DNA from: Planctomycetota bacterium
GTDB taxonomy: Bacteria; Planctomycetota; J058; JAJDCP01
Length of the DNA stretch: 64,000 nucleotides
Direction: 5' to 3'
Assembly: GCA_029260765.1 (NCBI GenBank)
Contig: JAJDCP010000101.1
Location: forward strand, 87,958-151,957
The notes under the pieces: model-generated
Told to the model about the DNA's origin: nothing
Database searches by the model: none
What the model saw: the letters and a program-made list of their open reading frames with translations, nothing else
Shown: positions 48,047-57,367 of the stretch, in pieces
Numbering within the stretch: the stretch's first letter is position 1
Layout: each line of letters opens with the position of its first letter
Position numbers and translations under genes: made by a program

Positions 48047-49453
48047 TCAATCGTTCGAGCACAAGGTTCCCATGCGCACGGGCAGGCCAGCCTTGTGCCA
48101 GGCCTGGATTCCACCCAACAGCGAGCTGACGTCCGCAAACCGCTGCCTGCGCAGCAGGCTGGCGGCGGTCGAGGAACGGTAGCCGGAGGCACACAGCACG
48201 ACGATGCTCTGGTCTCTCGGGATCTCGCCGAGCCTCTCATGCAACGATCCCAGCGGAATGTGCAGGGCTTTGGGAATGTGCATCGCCTCGTACTCTCCCG
48301 GCGAGCGCACGTCGACAACGCAAGGAGCGCCCTGCAGAGCCATCGCCAGTTCCAGCTCATCCGGTTCGATGCCCGGAAGACTCTCGAGCGTGTGGTGGAC
48401 GGCGCTGACACCGCCGTCCAGGTAACCGAGAACACGGTCGAAACCTATGCGACCCAGCCGCATCGCGGCCTCGCGCTCGGTGCCGGGCGTTGCGACCAGC
48501 ACGATCGGCCGGTCTTTGTCGAGCAACGTGCCCGCCCAGCTGGCGAACTTGCCTTCCAGTCCGATATGCAGGCTGCCGAGCAGGTGCCCGCTGGCGAACT
48601 CGGCCTTGCTACGCACGTCGAGTAGATGGGCCCCGTCTGCAACGGCCGCACCCAACTGGTCTTCGCTCAATGGTTGCACGCTCTTCTTGAGCGCGTCGTC
48701 CAACAAGGTCCGCTCTTGCCGATTGAGCTCGGCATCATAGGCGAAATAGCGGGGAGCCGGCGCCTGCCCGGCGCTGACAAGGCGGATGAATTCGGCTTTG
48801 TCCTGGGATCGCAGGGCGTAGTTGTCGGCTCTCTGCTGCCCGATGGTCGAGACCGTCTCTTTGCTCAGGTTCTTCCCGCACATGGAACCCGCACCGTGCG
48901 CCGGATACAGGGTTGTACTGTCGGGCAGCTTGAGCAGCTTGGAGAAGATCGAGTCGTACAGGGACGCGGCGAGCTCTTCCTGGCTCACTCCCTGGGAGGC
49001 CATCAGGTCGGGCCGCCCGACATCCCCGATGAACAGGGTATCTCCGGTCAAGACCGCCGAAGGCAGGTCGGGGTCGGCCTCGGTGTCGTAGACCACGATG
49101 CACACGCTCTCGGGCGTATGCCCCGGTGTCTCGAGAAACTCCAAGCGCACAGTTCCCAGCTCGAGGGGCGTGCCCTCTTCCATCGGGGTGAACTCGAACT
49201 CAGCCGTCGCTCGCCTCCCCAAATGGATCGTAGCCCCGACGTGGCTGCGCAGCTCGAGGTGCCCCGCGACGAAATCGGCGTGGAAATGCGTCAACATCAC
49301 ATGTTCGATACGCAGGCCCAGGTTCTCGGCCGCGAGCAGGTACTGCTCGATATCGCGTTGCGGGTCGACGACCACGGCTCGGCCTGTGCTTTCGTCGCCG
49401 ATCAGGTACGAGGCGTGGGCTAGACAGCCAAGGTAGAATTGCTTGAGGATCAT
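48047..49453 (-). CDS. Persulfide dioxygenase-type metallo-beta-lactamase fused to two rhodanese domains (CstB-like)
   Basis: 468 residues. The metallo-beta-lactamase part (about 1-235) has THFHADFVAGH (metal-site His56, His58, Asp60) plus TPGHTPESV and LTGDTLF, the iron-dependent persulfide dioxygenase type. The first rhodanese (about 265-355) lacks an active-site Cys (VLVATPGTEREAA), while the second (about 375-465) has CASGYRS with Cys421. The order MBL-pseudo-rhodanese-rhodanese is that of CstB, which oxidises persulfides to sulfite and thiosulfate in hydrogen sulfide detoxification. It lies next to a peroxiredoxin on the same strand, consistent with redox/sulfur defence. Start ATG at 49453. 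Confidence 0.88.
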   Translation of the reverse strand: MILKQFYLGCLAHASYLIGDESTGRAVVVDPQRDIEQYLLAAENLGLRIEHVMLTHFHADFVAGHLELRSHVGATIHLGRRATAEFEFTPMEEGTPLELGTVRLEFLETPGHTPESVCIVVYDTEADPDLPSAVLTGDTLFIGDVGRPDLMASQGVSQEELAASLYDSIFSKLLKLPDSTTLYPAHGAGSMCGKNLSKETVSTIGQQRADNYALRSQDKAEFIRLVSAGQAPAPRYFAYDAELNRQERTLLDDALKKSVQPLSEDQLGAAVADGAHLLDVRSKAEFASGHLLGSLHIGLEGKFASWAGTLLDKDRPIVLVATPGTEREAAMRLGRIGFDRVLGYLDGGVSAVHHTLESLPGIEPDELELAMALQGAPCVVDVRSPGEYEAMHIPKALHIPLGSLHERLGEIPRDQSIVVLCASGYRSSTAASLLRRQRFADVSSLLGGIQAWHKAGLPVRMGTLCSND

Positions 49454-49481
49454 GAGCCACCGTTCAGGAAGAGGATCGGTC

Positions 49482-50138
49482 CTACAGAGATTTCTTCGAG
49501 AAGTACCAGTCGGTTACCTCGACGGACTCGTCGGCCATGCGTTCTTCAGCTTCTTGCTGGGTCTTCGGCGGCGGCACGATGACCTTGGCCCCGGGCCGCC
49601 AGTTGGCAGGGCAGGCCACGCCTTCTCTGTCGCAGGTCTGCAGGGCGTCGATCACCCGCACGATCTCGTCGAAGTTCCGGCCTGCATTCAGCGGGTAGTA
49701 GATCATCGCGCGGATGCTGCGTTTCGGGTCGATGAAGAACACGCAACGGACCGCGGCGGTGTTCGAGCTGGGTTCGTGGATCATGTTGTAGAGCCGGGAC
49801 ACCTTCTGGTCCAGGTCGGCGATCACGGGGAAGCGGATCTTGACACCAAACTTCTCTTCGATGTTCCGCATCCAGGCGATATGGCTGAAGGTGCTGTCCA
49901 CCGAGCAGCCGAGCAGCGCCACATTGCGCTGCTCGAAGTCGTCGTAGCGCTTGGCAAACTCGACGAACTCGGTGGTGCATACGGGCGTAAAGTCAGCTGG
50001 GTGGCTGAACAGGATCACCCAGCTGTCGGGCTTCCACTCGGACAAGCGGATTTCGCCGTGCGTCGTGGCTGCGACGAAGTCGGGTGCTGGCCCGTTGAGC
50101 TGGATGCGGGGAGCGTCGGCGGTCGTGGACTCAGTCAT
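49482..50138 (-). CDS. Peroxiredoxin, AhpC/TSA family (Prx6-like)
   Basis: 218 residues from ATG 50138, which has AGGAG six bases upstream. The peroxidatic Cys54 lies in PADFTPVCTTEF, with Pro, Thr and Arg of the active site as expected; a second Cys occurs near the end (VACPANWRPG), which resembles the resolving Cys of archaeal-type Prx6 proteins. Such enzymes reduce hydrogen peroxide and organic peroxides. It is 28 bases upstream of the persulfide dioxygenase gene on the same strand, so co-regulation is likely. Confidence 0.9.
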   Translation of the reverse strand: MTESTTADAPRIQLNGPAPDFVAATTHGEIRLSEWKPDSWVILFSHPADFTPVCTTEFVEFAKRYDDFEQRNVALLGCSVDSTFSHIAWMRNIEEKFGVKIRFPVIADLDQKVSRLYNMIHEPSSNTAAVRCVFFIDPKRSIRAMIYYPLNAGRNFDEIVRVIDALQTCDREGVACPANWRPGAKVIVPPPKTQQEAEERMADESVEVTDWYFSKKSL

Positions 50139-50225
50139 AATGGTCTCCTGGAGCAAATGAGCTGACCCCGCTTTATACCTCAGCCACGCGCCGCGATGCC
50201 AGGGAACCGTAGATTTCGGGACGTT

Positions 50226-51665
50226 TCAGTCCGGAGCCTGGGGTTGGCTGCGCTGGCGGATCTCGGTGATCATGCGTTCCGCGTGCGCGGAGGGCTTGCT
50301 CGATGGGTACTTCTCGATGATCGCCTGGTAGCGCCCGATGATGGCCGCGATGTCGCCAGGGTGCTGTTGGGCATAGAGGTCGGCTTGTTTCAGCTCGTTG
50401 AAGCCCTCGGCGATCTCGTCGGGGGTATAGGTCGGCGGTGGCTGCACCAGAGGCTCGGACAGAAAACTGTAAGCGGCGCTGCCGATGATGATGACCACCA
50501 ACAACGCGACAATCGCGAGCGTGATCACCTCGTGACCCTGCTTGCGAGGCTTGTAGCGGGTGCGCCTTCTCTTCTCTGGGCTCGAAACCCGTTGCGAGGC
50601 AGCGCGCCGTCGGGCACTGGTGCCCGGTTTGCGGGTCATGATCTTCTCGACGGCTTCCCGCAACTCGGTGGGAGTCTGGTAGCGGCCTGCCCGATCCTTG
50701 TCCATCATCTTACGGATCAGCTCGGAGACCGATCGACCGACGGCCCGGTGGCGCTTCTGCGCGAATACGGGGTCTTCGGTAAGATGCTTGGTCATCAAGA
50801 TCATGCCGTTGCGCGCAACGAAGGGCGTCTCGCCGGTCACCATGTGGTAGAGCGTGGCGCCCAGGCTGTAGATATCGCTGCGGATATCGATATCCTGCTC
50901 ACCACGCGCCTGCTCGGGGGAGACATAGTGGGGAGTGCCAACTGAGGTCGTCGACGAGTCGGTCGGTTCGTTCTCGAGCTTGGCGAGCCCCAGGTCGCAG
51001 AGCTTGGCCACGCCTTCCAACGTCAGGATGATGTTCTGAGGTTTGACGTCACGGTGCACGAGGCCGTTGCTGTGCGCATGCTCGAGGGCATGGCACATCT
51101 GCATGATGATCTCCAGGGCTTCGCGGTCGGGAATCCTGCCCTTCTGTTCGATACGCTCGTGGACCGTCGGTCCTTCGACGTATTCCATCGCGAAGAAGTA
51201 GCAGCCACTCGACTCACCGACGTCGATGCCGGCGATGATGTTCTCGTGGTTCAGCTTGGCGACGGTTCGTGCTTCGTTGATGAAGCGCTTGATGAATGAT
51301 TGGTCGCGGGCGTAGCGGGGGGCCAGGATCTTGAGTGCCACGATGCGGTCGAGGCTCTTCTGACGGGCACGATAGACCGCCCCCATCCCGCCCTTGCCGA
51401 GCAATTCGAGGATCTCATAGCCCCCGATCTCGGTGCGCTTCTCCATCTTGCGCTGGATGCTGAGAATCGTGTCGACCTGGGCCGCGTTGAGCACCCCCTT
51501 TTCGACCAGGATCTCGCCCAACTTCTTGGGCACGACACCCAGGGAGCTTAGCTTCTCCTGGATGCGGAGCGCCGAGAAGAGCTGCTCCTTCTGCACGAGG
51601 CCTTCGCGGAGGGCGATCTGTCCGAACGCGGACGGTGGGGCGTCGAGCAACGACTCGTCTATCAT
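50226..51665 (-). CDS. Membrane Ser/Thr protein kinase with N-terminal MshEN/GspE-N-like region
   Basis: 479 residues from ATG 51665 (GGGGA upstream). The N-terminal part (about 12-75: FGQIALREGLVQKEQLFSAL, then GEILVEKGVLNAAQV) resembles the N-terminal domain of GspE/MshE-type ATPases, a module found at the start of many planctomycete kinases. The kinase domain (about 82-345) has GKGGMG, VALK, HRDVKPQN, DLG in place of DFG, and GTPHYVSPEQ, and should be catalytically active. A basic linker and one membrane span (about 400-425) precede a short outer tail with a TPR-like end. The pseudokinase at 51742-54471 lies immediately upstream on the same strand. Confidence 0.88.
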   Translation of the reverse strand: MIDESLLDAPPSAFGQIALREGLVQKEQLFSALRIQEKLSSLGVVPKKLGEILVEKGVLNAAQVDTILSIQRKMEKRTEIGGYEILELLGKGGMGAVYRARQKSLDRIVALKILAPRYARDQSFIKRFINEARTVAKLNHENIIAGIDVGESSGCYFFAMEYVEGPTVHERIEQKGRIPDREALEIIMQMCHALEHAHSNGLVHRDVKPQNIILTLEGVAKLCDLGLAKLENEPTDSSTTSVGTPHYVSPEQARGEQDIDIRSDIYSLGATLYHMVTGETPFVARNGMILMTKHLTEDPVFAQKRHRAVGRSVSELIRKMMDKDRAGRYQTPTELREAVEKIMTRKPGTSARRRAASQRVSSPEKRRRTRYKPRKQGHEVITLAIVALLVVIIIGSAAYSFLSEPLVQPPPTYTPDEIAEGFNELKQADLYAQQHPGDIAAIIGRYQAIIEKYPSSKPSAHAERMITEIRQRSQPQAPD

Positions 51666-51741
51666 GGTGTCGATCCCCACGATAGTTGCCTCACCTCCCG
51701 GCAGTCATCACGGGGGTGAACGAGAAGTCGTGGCCCGGTCA

Positions 51742-54471
51742 TCAGCTCTTCCTGGCCGTCACTTTGGCCGGAATGTTCTCGGCCTCAAAAAGTCTCAACG
51801 CTTTTTCAGCGTAGCTCTTTTCCACTTTGTTGAGAACCGGAATCACCGGCTGCCTGCACATCTCTAGCGCCTGCGGCTCAGGGATCCCCAGCAGGTTGGC
51901 GATGATGCTCGCGGCGACTGTTCGTTTGACCCCCGCGTCTACACCAGACACGACCAGGCCGTAAGTCTTGTCGTTGCTGCGCGCGCGCATCAACGCCATA
52001 GCTTCCGCAGGATCGAGGGGGGCAGGCTCAGGTTCGGATGGCTCGGAGAAAAAAGAGACATCGCCGAAGGGTGAGGTGGTCGACGGCGGAGGCGGCGGGG
52101 CCTCGCGTCGAAACACAATCTCACCAGGCTCGAGCTCGCCACTCTCTTCGAAATCTGGAGCCTGAGACTGGCCCGAGCTGCCCCCGTCGGGCTGCCAGTC
52201 CCAGGCCGGCGGTGCGGATGGACCACCGCCGGAGTCCTCACCCCATAAAGGGGGCGGACTGGGCATGCCTCCCCCGGATCCCCAATCCGCGGGGCCATCG
52301 CCCCAGGGCGGGGGTGAGTTGCCATCGGCTTCGCCGGTGTCTTCTCCCCAATTGCCGGGAGGTGGCGGGGGAGGTGGCTGCCCGTCTTGCGCACCCCACA
52401 TCGGAGGAGGAGGCAGAGCGGGAGCTTCTCCCGGCCCCTCGCCGGCGCCTTCGTCTCCCCAGGGCGAAGGCTGCGACCAATCGCCAGGTGGTGCTTGTGG
52501 TGCGGCGTCTCCCCACGGGGCACCTCCGGGGGGAGGCGGAGCGGCGGGTTGTCCCCAGTCGTCGTCTTGTGAGAACTCCTGAACAGGAAGCGGTACTGTC
52601 CCGCCAGGCGCTTCACGCTCTGCGGGGCCCGCGTCCCAGGGAGGTGGCGGGCTCTCATCGCCGCCTTCCGGTCCCCATGCAGGCGGGGCACCCCAATCTC
52701 CCGGCGGGGGCGGAGCCGCCTCTGCGGCAGGAGCCTCGCCACCCCAATCCTGCGTGGGAGGCGCGGAAAAATCACCCCACGCGGGGGGCGCCTCTGCGGG
52801 GGCTTGCCCGCCGCTGTCCCAAGCCGGAGGCGCGCCCGCGTTGTCCCAGCCCGGCGCTGCGGGGGCCGCGCCGGCATCATCCCAGCTCGGTGCGGGAGGC
52901 GCTGCGCCCGCGTCATTCCAGCTGGGAGCGGGAGGAGCGGCAGCTGCGTTGTCCCAGCCGGGCGCAGGCGGGGCTGCGCCGGCATCGTCCCAGCTCGGGG
53001 GTGGCGGAGCCGCGGGCGCCCCTTCGGCGTCCCAGGCTGTGCCGTCTGCTGGCGGAGCGTCCCACTGTTGAGGCTGCGCCGGAGCTTCGTTTCCCCACTC
53101 GGCGGCGGGTGCGGCCTGGGCATCCCATTGGGCGGGCTGCTCTCCACCCCAAGCGGGCTGTTCACTGCCAGCCTCTGCAGACCAGCCACCGTCGCCCCAT
53201 TCCGCGGGCTGGGCAGGGGCGCTCTCTGCGGGTGGCTGCTGGCCGTCTTCGACATTGCCCCACGACTCGCTGTTTCCACCACCCCAATCCTGGTAGGGGG
53301 CGTGGCCAGCCGGGGCTTCGGCGGCCGCTTCGGGAGCTGCCGGAGGAGTTGCTTCGGGGGTTTGGCCCCAAGCGCCATCGCCCCAGGCCGGCGGCGAAGC
53401 CGGCCACCCTTCAGCCGCGGGTTGGGCGCTTGCCGGCTCAAGAGCAGGTGCTGGAGCGGCGGGCGCCGCAGGTCCTGCCGGAGCAGGGGGAGCGCCCCAC
53501 GGGTCTTGCCCCAGACTCGGGGGCTGTGGCCAGCTTCCTTCAGCCTGTGGCGGCCCCGAGGACACGAGCGGTTGAGCGGGAGCCGCTTCAGGTGTCGGTG
53601 GCGCCATCACAGGTGCTGGGGCGGGCGACACCGCCGGTAAGCGCCCAGTGCCAAACAACGCTGCACCAGCGACCGCTGGCATGTGCAGACTACCCAGGTC
53701 GATCGACGACAGGGCATGGATCGCGTCGGCAGCCCGGGTGTATTCCGGGTTGTCCGCGGTCAATCCCAGGATCAGGCGCGCGACCTCGATCGGCACAGCG
53801 CTGTGCAATTGCTCGCCGTACGCGGGGTTGACCTCAGCCTCACCGGTGAGCAGATAGAACAGCATGATGCCGACGGAGTAGAGATCCTGTTCGGGTGAGG
53901 CCGGAGCGCCCTGCCGGCGTGCTGGCGACAGAAAGCGGTATGGCTCAGGTGCTTGAGGAGTTGGTGCGCGGTAGATGTGCTGTAGATAGGCGTTGCTGTC
54001 CAGGCTGCGGACCAACTCGGTCAAGCCGAGGTCCGTGAAAGTCGCCTTGCCCCGAGCTCCAAAGATCAGATTGGTGGGCGTCAAGCAGCCATGGGAGTGC
54101 CCTGTCGTGCTGATGTGGTTCAGGATGTTCAACACCACACGAATCGTAAGGGTCGCCGTCTTGACGTCGAGCTTGCCCTTCTTCCGCATGATGCTGTGCA
54201 ACGAGCGCTTCGAAACGAACGGGAAGGCTACCCAGGCGGTGTTGGAGGCCGGATCGATGTCCGCATCGATGAAGCTGATGACCTGAGGATGGTCGAGATG
54301 GACGCGGGAGCGGAAGCCCCCTTTGAGCAGGAAGACAAAGTCGCTGCGCGGCGGCAGCTTCAGCACATACGTCGCCGGATCATGGGCGCGCGTGGCTTTG
54401 TAGGCCTTCCCGAAGCATCCTTCTCCGAGGAGGTCCCCAATCTGGAACCCACCGATCATGCGTCCTTGCAT
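51742..54471 (-). CDS. Pseudokinase with long Trp/Pro repeat region and L7/L12-like C-terminal domain
   Basis: 909 residues from ATG 54471. Residues 8-260 have kinase layout: LLGEGCFG loop, Lys38 (YVLK), and TDLGL where DFG is expected. The catalytic loop reads HGCLTPTN in place of HRDLKPxN (His127, Gly128, Cys129), so the catalytic Asp is missing and the domain should be inactive. Residues about 290-780 are low-complexity Ala/Pro/Gly with a Trp every 10-20 residues; about 490-600 are tandem units of about 13 residues (PPAPSWDDAGA type). The last 85 residues (TYGLVVSGVDAGVKRTVA, then NLLGIPEPQALEM and AEKALRLFEAENIPAKV) resemble the L7/L12 C-terminal (ClpS-like) fold. It probably acts as a scaffold for the kinase encoded just downstream. 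Confidence 0.75.
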   Translation of the reverse strand: MQGRMIGGFQIGDLLGEGCFGKAYKATRAHDPATYVLKLPPRSDFVFLLKGGFRSRVHLDHPQVISFIDADIDPASNTAWVAFPFVSKRSLHSIMRKKGKLDVKTATLTIRVVLNILNHISTTGHSHGCLTPTNLIFGARGKATFTDLGLTELVRSLDSNAYLQHIYRAPTPQAPEPYRFLSPARRQGAPASPEQDLYSVGIMLFYLLTGEAEVNPAYGEQLHSAVPIEVARLILGLTADNPEYTRAADAIHALSSIDLGSLHMPAVAGAALFGTGRLPAVSPAPAPVMAPPTPEAAPAQPLVSSGPPQAEGSWPQPPSLGQDPWGAPPAPAGPAAPAAPAPALEPASAQPAAEGWPASPPAWGDGAWGQTPEATPPAAPEAAAEAPAGHAPYQDWGGGNSESWGNVEDGQQPPAESAPAQPAEWGDGGWSAEAGSEQPAWGGEQPAQWDAQAAPAAEWGNEAPAQPQQWDAPPADGTAWDAEGAPAAPPPPSWDDAGAAPPAPGWDNAAAAPPAPSWNDAGAAPPAPSWDDAGAAPAAPGWDNAGAPPAWDSGGQAPAEAPPAWGDFSAPPTQDWGGEAPAAEAAPPPPGDWGAPPAWGPEGGDESPPPPWDAGPAEREAPGGTVPLPVQEFSQDDDWGQPAAPPPPGGAPWGDAAPQAPPGDWSQPSPWGDEGAGEGPGEAPALPPPPMWGAQDGQPPPPPPPGNWGEDTGEADGNSPPPWGDGPADWGSGGGMPSPPPLWGEDSGGGPSAPPAWDWQPDGGSSGQSQAPDFEESGELEPGEIVFRREAPPPPPSTTSPFGDVSFFSEPSEPEPAPLDPAEAMALMRARSNDKTYGLVVSGVDAGVKRTVAASIIANLLGIPEPQALEMCRQPVIPVLNKVEKSYAEKALRLFEAENIPAKVTARKS
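52753..53080. repeat. Degenerate tandem repeats coding the Trp/Pro region
   Basis: The DNA repeats units of about 36-39 bases with a conserved TCCCA (Trp codon context) and GCGGG-type flanks, encoding the PPAPxWDDAGA units. Unit sequences drift but the Trp position is kept. Confidence 0.6.
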
Positions 54472-54663
54472 AGTACGCCCAGTGTCTAGCTGTAGAGAGG
54501 CCAGCGACTCTCGAGTTGCGGTTTTAGACCTGCTGCGGGTCGGGATTCTGCTCCCGTCGGATGCTGCTAGTCTACCGGAATGCATGCAGTGGGGCAACGG
54601 GCAAAGAGCCCCGCGGCGAAGAAGCCGAGCACCGGCCTGCTACCGCGCTCGTCGGCCGGTGTC

Positions 54664-55863
54664 CTACGCGGCGGCGGTCAGGCCTGGAGTGCTGTCGAGG
54701 TCGTGCATAATGGTCTCTGCGCTGAGATGGGTCGCATCGGCGCCGCCAGCAAATGCCATCAGGCCCGCCTTCTCATAGTAGCCCTGAATGCGCGGCGAGA
54801 GCAGCCCGATCTCGCGAAGATTGGGAATCAGGCGTCGGAACATGACGTCGCGGAATTCGCGCATCCCTCGTGATTGCGTGACCAGTTTGTTCCAGGCAAA
54901 GCGAGACATCATGCCCTGAAACCACTCCTCATAGACTTCATGGGCCAGGAAGCGGTTGCGCATCAAGAGAGCCACCTCAAAAGCCCAGTCTTCGCGCTCA
55001 CGCCGCTCTTTGTCACTCAGCTCTTTGGTGATGTGCTCTCGCAGGGCCAGCACCCCGTAGTGTACGTGGCGCGCCTCATCCTGGATCACGTACCGCAAGA
55101 GCTCCTTGAGCAGCGGCTCCTCGGTCATGCGATAGAGTGCGCCGAACGCGCCCAGGGCCAGGCCTTCAACCATGATCTGCATGCCCAGGAATTTGAGGTC
55201 CCAGCGAGGGTCGGAGATCAACGCGTCGATGATCACGAACAGGTTGTCGTTGACCGTGTAGATCTTGTTCAGCTTGCTCTCCAGGTAGCGATGGAAGGTC
55301 TCGACGTGGCGTCCTTCGTCCATCACCTGGGTGGCTCCGTACAGCTTGCCGTCCATCCAGCGCACCGACTCCGTCACTTGCGCGGCAGCGTACAGCGCTC
55401 CTTGCTCGCCATGCAAGAACTGCGACAGCATCCAGCTGGCGACAGAGTGCAGCAAGCGCCGCTCTTCGGCCGCATCCAGCTTCACCGGCAAGCCGTCCAG
55501 GGCGATGAAATCCTTGTGCAGGATCGGCACCTCGGGATTCATCGGGTCGACATCGGTGCTCCAATCGAGCGTGGTCTCCGAGTCCCACTGATTCTGTTTG
55601 GCGCGGCTGTACAACTCGCGCATCTCCGGAAAGTCACTTTTGTACTGCCAATCGAAATGGGCAGTGTGGCCGCTGAGCATCTCGGTGGCCTGCTGCTTGC
55701 GGCCGAGCCGAAGAACCAGACCCCGGCCCACCGATGGCAGCATCGATCCCAGGGCCGAGACGCTCTTGACCTCCCCCAGAGTCATTACGGTCTCGAGCAA
55801 GCGCTCGGCCCGTGCGCGGAATTTCTCGGGTAGCAGCTGCATCAGCTCCAGGGCTTTCTGCAT
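54664..55863 (-). CDS. Ferritin-like diiron oxygenase (R2-like)
   Basis: 399 residues. Two E-x-x-H motifs in a four-helix arrangement define a carboxylate-bridged diiron site: Glu153 (HGEQGAL), E183-x-x-H186 (DEGRH), Glu233 (MVEGLAL) and E263-x-x-H266 (DEARH). This matches the pattern of ribonucleotide-reductase-R2-like oxygenases. The next gene upstream encodes an FAD/2Fe-2S reductase on the same strand, so the pair is a likely two-component oxygenase that uses NAD(P)H and O2 on an unknown substrate. ATG 55863 has GGAGG seven bases upstream. Confidence 0.85.
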   Translation of the reverse strand: MQKALELMQLLPEKFRARAERLLETVMTLGEVKSVSALGSMLPSVGRGLVLRLGRKQQATEMLSGHTAHFDWQYKSDFPEMRELYSRAKQNQWDSETTLDWSTDVDPMNPEVPILHKDFIALDGLPVKLDAAEERRLLHSVASWMLSQFLHGEQGALYAAAQVTESVRWMDGKLYGATQVMDEGRHVETFHRYLESKLNKIYTVNDNLFVIIDALISDPRWDLKFLGMQIMVEGLALGAFGALYRMTEEPLLKELLRYVIQDEARHVHYGVLALREHITKELSDKERREREDWAFEVALLMRNRFLAHEVYEEWFQGMMSRFAWNKLVTQSRGMREFRDVMFRRLIPNLREIGLLSPRIQGYYEKAGLMAFAGGADATHLSAETIMHDLDSTPGLTAAA

Positions 55864-55920
55864 GTCGAATCCTCCATGGCAAACTCAGCGTCGAAGCACC
55901 AACCCAGGGGCCGGCCCGTC

Positions 55921-57108
55921 TCAGATATCCAGAACCAGATCGCTGCGGGCCTGGGCCACGCAAAGCAGTCGGAACCCCTGCGCCTTTTCATCAGCACGCA
56001 GAGAGTTGGGCTCGGGCATACTCACGGTTCCCGAGACGAGCCGCGCCTTACAGCTTGCGCAACCACCAACCGAACAGGAATAAGGAAGCGCAAGCCCCGC
56101 CGCCAGGCCCGCCTCGAGTATGGTCTGGTCCTCAGGCACCTGCAACGTGACACCGCTCGCCCGCAGCTCAACCTGGTGGCAGAGACCTGGCTGCGCGAGT
56201 GTCTCGCGCGCAGCGTTGGGCGAGGCGAAGAAGCGCTCGACGTGGATGCGTGCGCCCGGCACGCTGCGGCGGCCGAGAGTGGCCTGCACCGCGTCCATCA
56301 TCGCTTGAGGACCACAGATGAAGTAGTGCAGCTCCGGGCTGTCGGCGGGCAAAAGGCGCCCCAGCAACGCGTCGTCCAGCCGGCCCTGATGCCCCTCGAA
56401 GCCCGACGGAAGGTCTTCGAGCACGTGATGCACGGTGCAGCGGGGCAGGTCCCGGTTCAGCTGGCGGAGCTGGCCGGCGAAGATGATGTTCTCGGCATCC
56501 CTGTTTGCCGCGATGAACGTGATCGAGCTGCCGCTCTCAACGCGACTGAATGCCAGCAGCATGCTCATCAGCGGAGTCACGCCGGAGCCACCGCCGATGA
56601 GGACCAGCGGGCGCCGTGCGCCGGGCTCTGGCTGTTGCCCGAAGTTCCCACAGGGGCCCAGAGTGCGCAGGCGGGTACCGGGCTGCAAATGGTCGTGGAT
56701 GTAGTTGGATACCAATCCTCCGGGCACACGCTTCACCGTGACCTGCAGCCGCTCGGGCTTGCCGGGATCAGAGCTGAACGAGTAGGGCCGGCGAACCTCC
56801 TGGCCGTCGATCTCGAACAGCAGCATCAGGTACTGTCCGGGCCGGAATTGCAAGGGGTCCGAGGCACAGTTGGCGAGCACCAAGGTCACCGCCTGCGGCG
56901 TCTCGTGACGCACCTCGATGAGCTCGAGCTCACGGAGGCGGGCCGCGTTGCTCGCGTGTCGCTTGCCACCGGTCGAAGCCATTTCTCTGCCGCAACGCGC
57001 CACCGGACGCTCGGGCATGCGCAGGGCATCACTCAGGGCCCCAAGGCCCAGCTCGATGCGGTCCAGCTCGAGTCGCAATGCGGGTGGAAGCAAACTCTTC
57101 CAGGCCAT
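55921..57108 (-). CDS. FAD/NAD(P)H oxidoreductase with C-terminal 2Fe-2S ferredoxin domain
   Basis: 395 residues. After a short helical N-terminus, a flavin-binding part (RPYSFSSD), a nucleotide-binding part (GGGSGVTPLMSML, then CGPQAMMDAV) and a plant-type ferredoxin domain with C-x4-C-x2-C and a later Cys (CSVGGCASC ... LLC) are present in the order of phenylacetyl-CoA- or Hcr-type reductases. It transfers electrons from NAD(P)H through FAD and the cluster. It is encoded directly upstream of the diiron oxygenase (57 bases apart), its evident partner. Start ATG 57108 with GAGG six bases upstream. Confidence 0.9.
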   Translation of the reverse strand: MAWKSLLPPALRLELDRIELGLGALSDALRMPERPVARCGREMASTGGKRHASNAARLRELELIEVRHETPQAVTLVLANCASDPLQFRPGQYLMLLFEIDGQEVRRPYSFSSDPGKPERLQVTVKRVPGGLVSNYIHDHLQPGTRLRTLGPCGNFGQQPEPGARRPLVLIGGGSGVTPLMSMLLAFSRVESGSSITFIAANRDAENIIFAGQLRQLNRDLPRCTVHHVLEDLPSGFEGHQGRLDDALLGRLLPADSPELHYFICGPQAMMDAVQATLGRRSVPGARIHVERFFASPNAARETLAQPGLCHQVELRASGVTLQVPEDQTILEAGLAAGLALPYSCSVGGCASCKARLVSGTVSMPEPNSLRADEKAQGFRLLCVAQARSDLVLDI

Positions 57109-57129
57109 GAACTACCTCGCTTGAAGGAA

Positions 57130-57170
57130 TTCCCTCACGTGCTGGAACTATATTCCACCATCTGAGGGAA
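57130..57170. promoter_or_regulatory. Nested inverted repeats upstream of the oxygenase operon
   Basis: TTCCCTCA (57130-57137) pairs with TGAGGGAA (57163-57170), and inside it TGGAA (57143-57147) pairs with TTCCA (57153-57157). This lies 22 bases upstream of the reductase start, the position of an operator. The rest of the 57109-57367 gap shows nothing else I recognise. Confidence 0.4.
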
Positions 57171-57367
57171 AAAACAAGGGGTGTTCTTCCAGACTCCCTC
57201 TACAGCAGGCCTTGCCGACCCGCCAGGTGGTCTGCCGAGGCACATGCCGCGCTGCGTTGCAGGCTTTCGAAAAGTTTGCGCAGAACATCCGATGAAATCG
57301 CTAGATCGCTTCAAGCCCCAAGCTCCGGCGGTCGATGTGATGATGGAGTGAGAAGGGGGGAGCGCCC

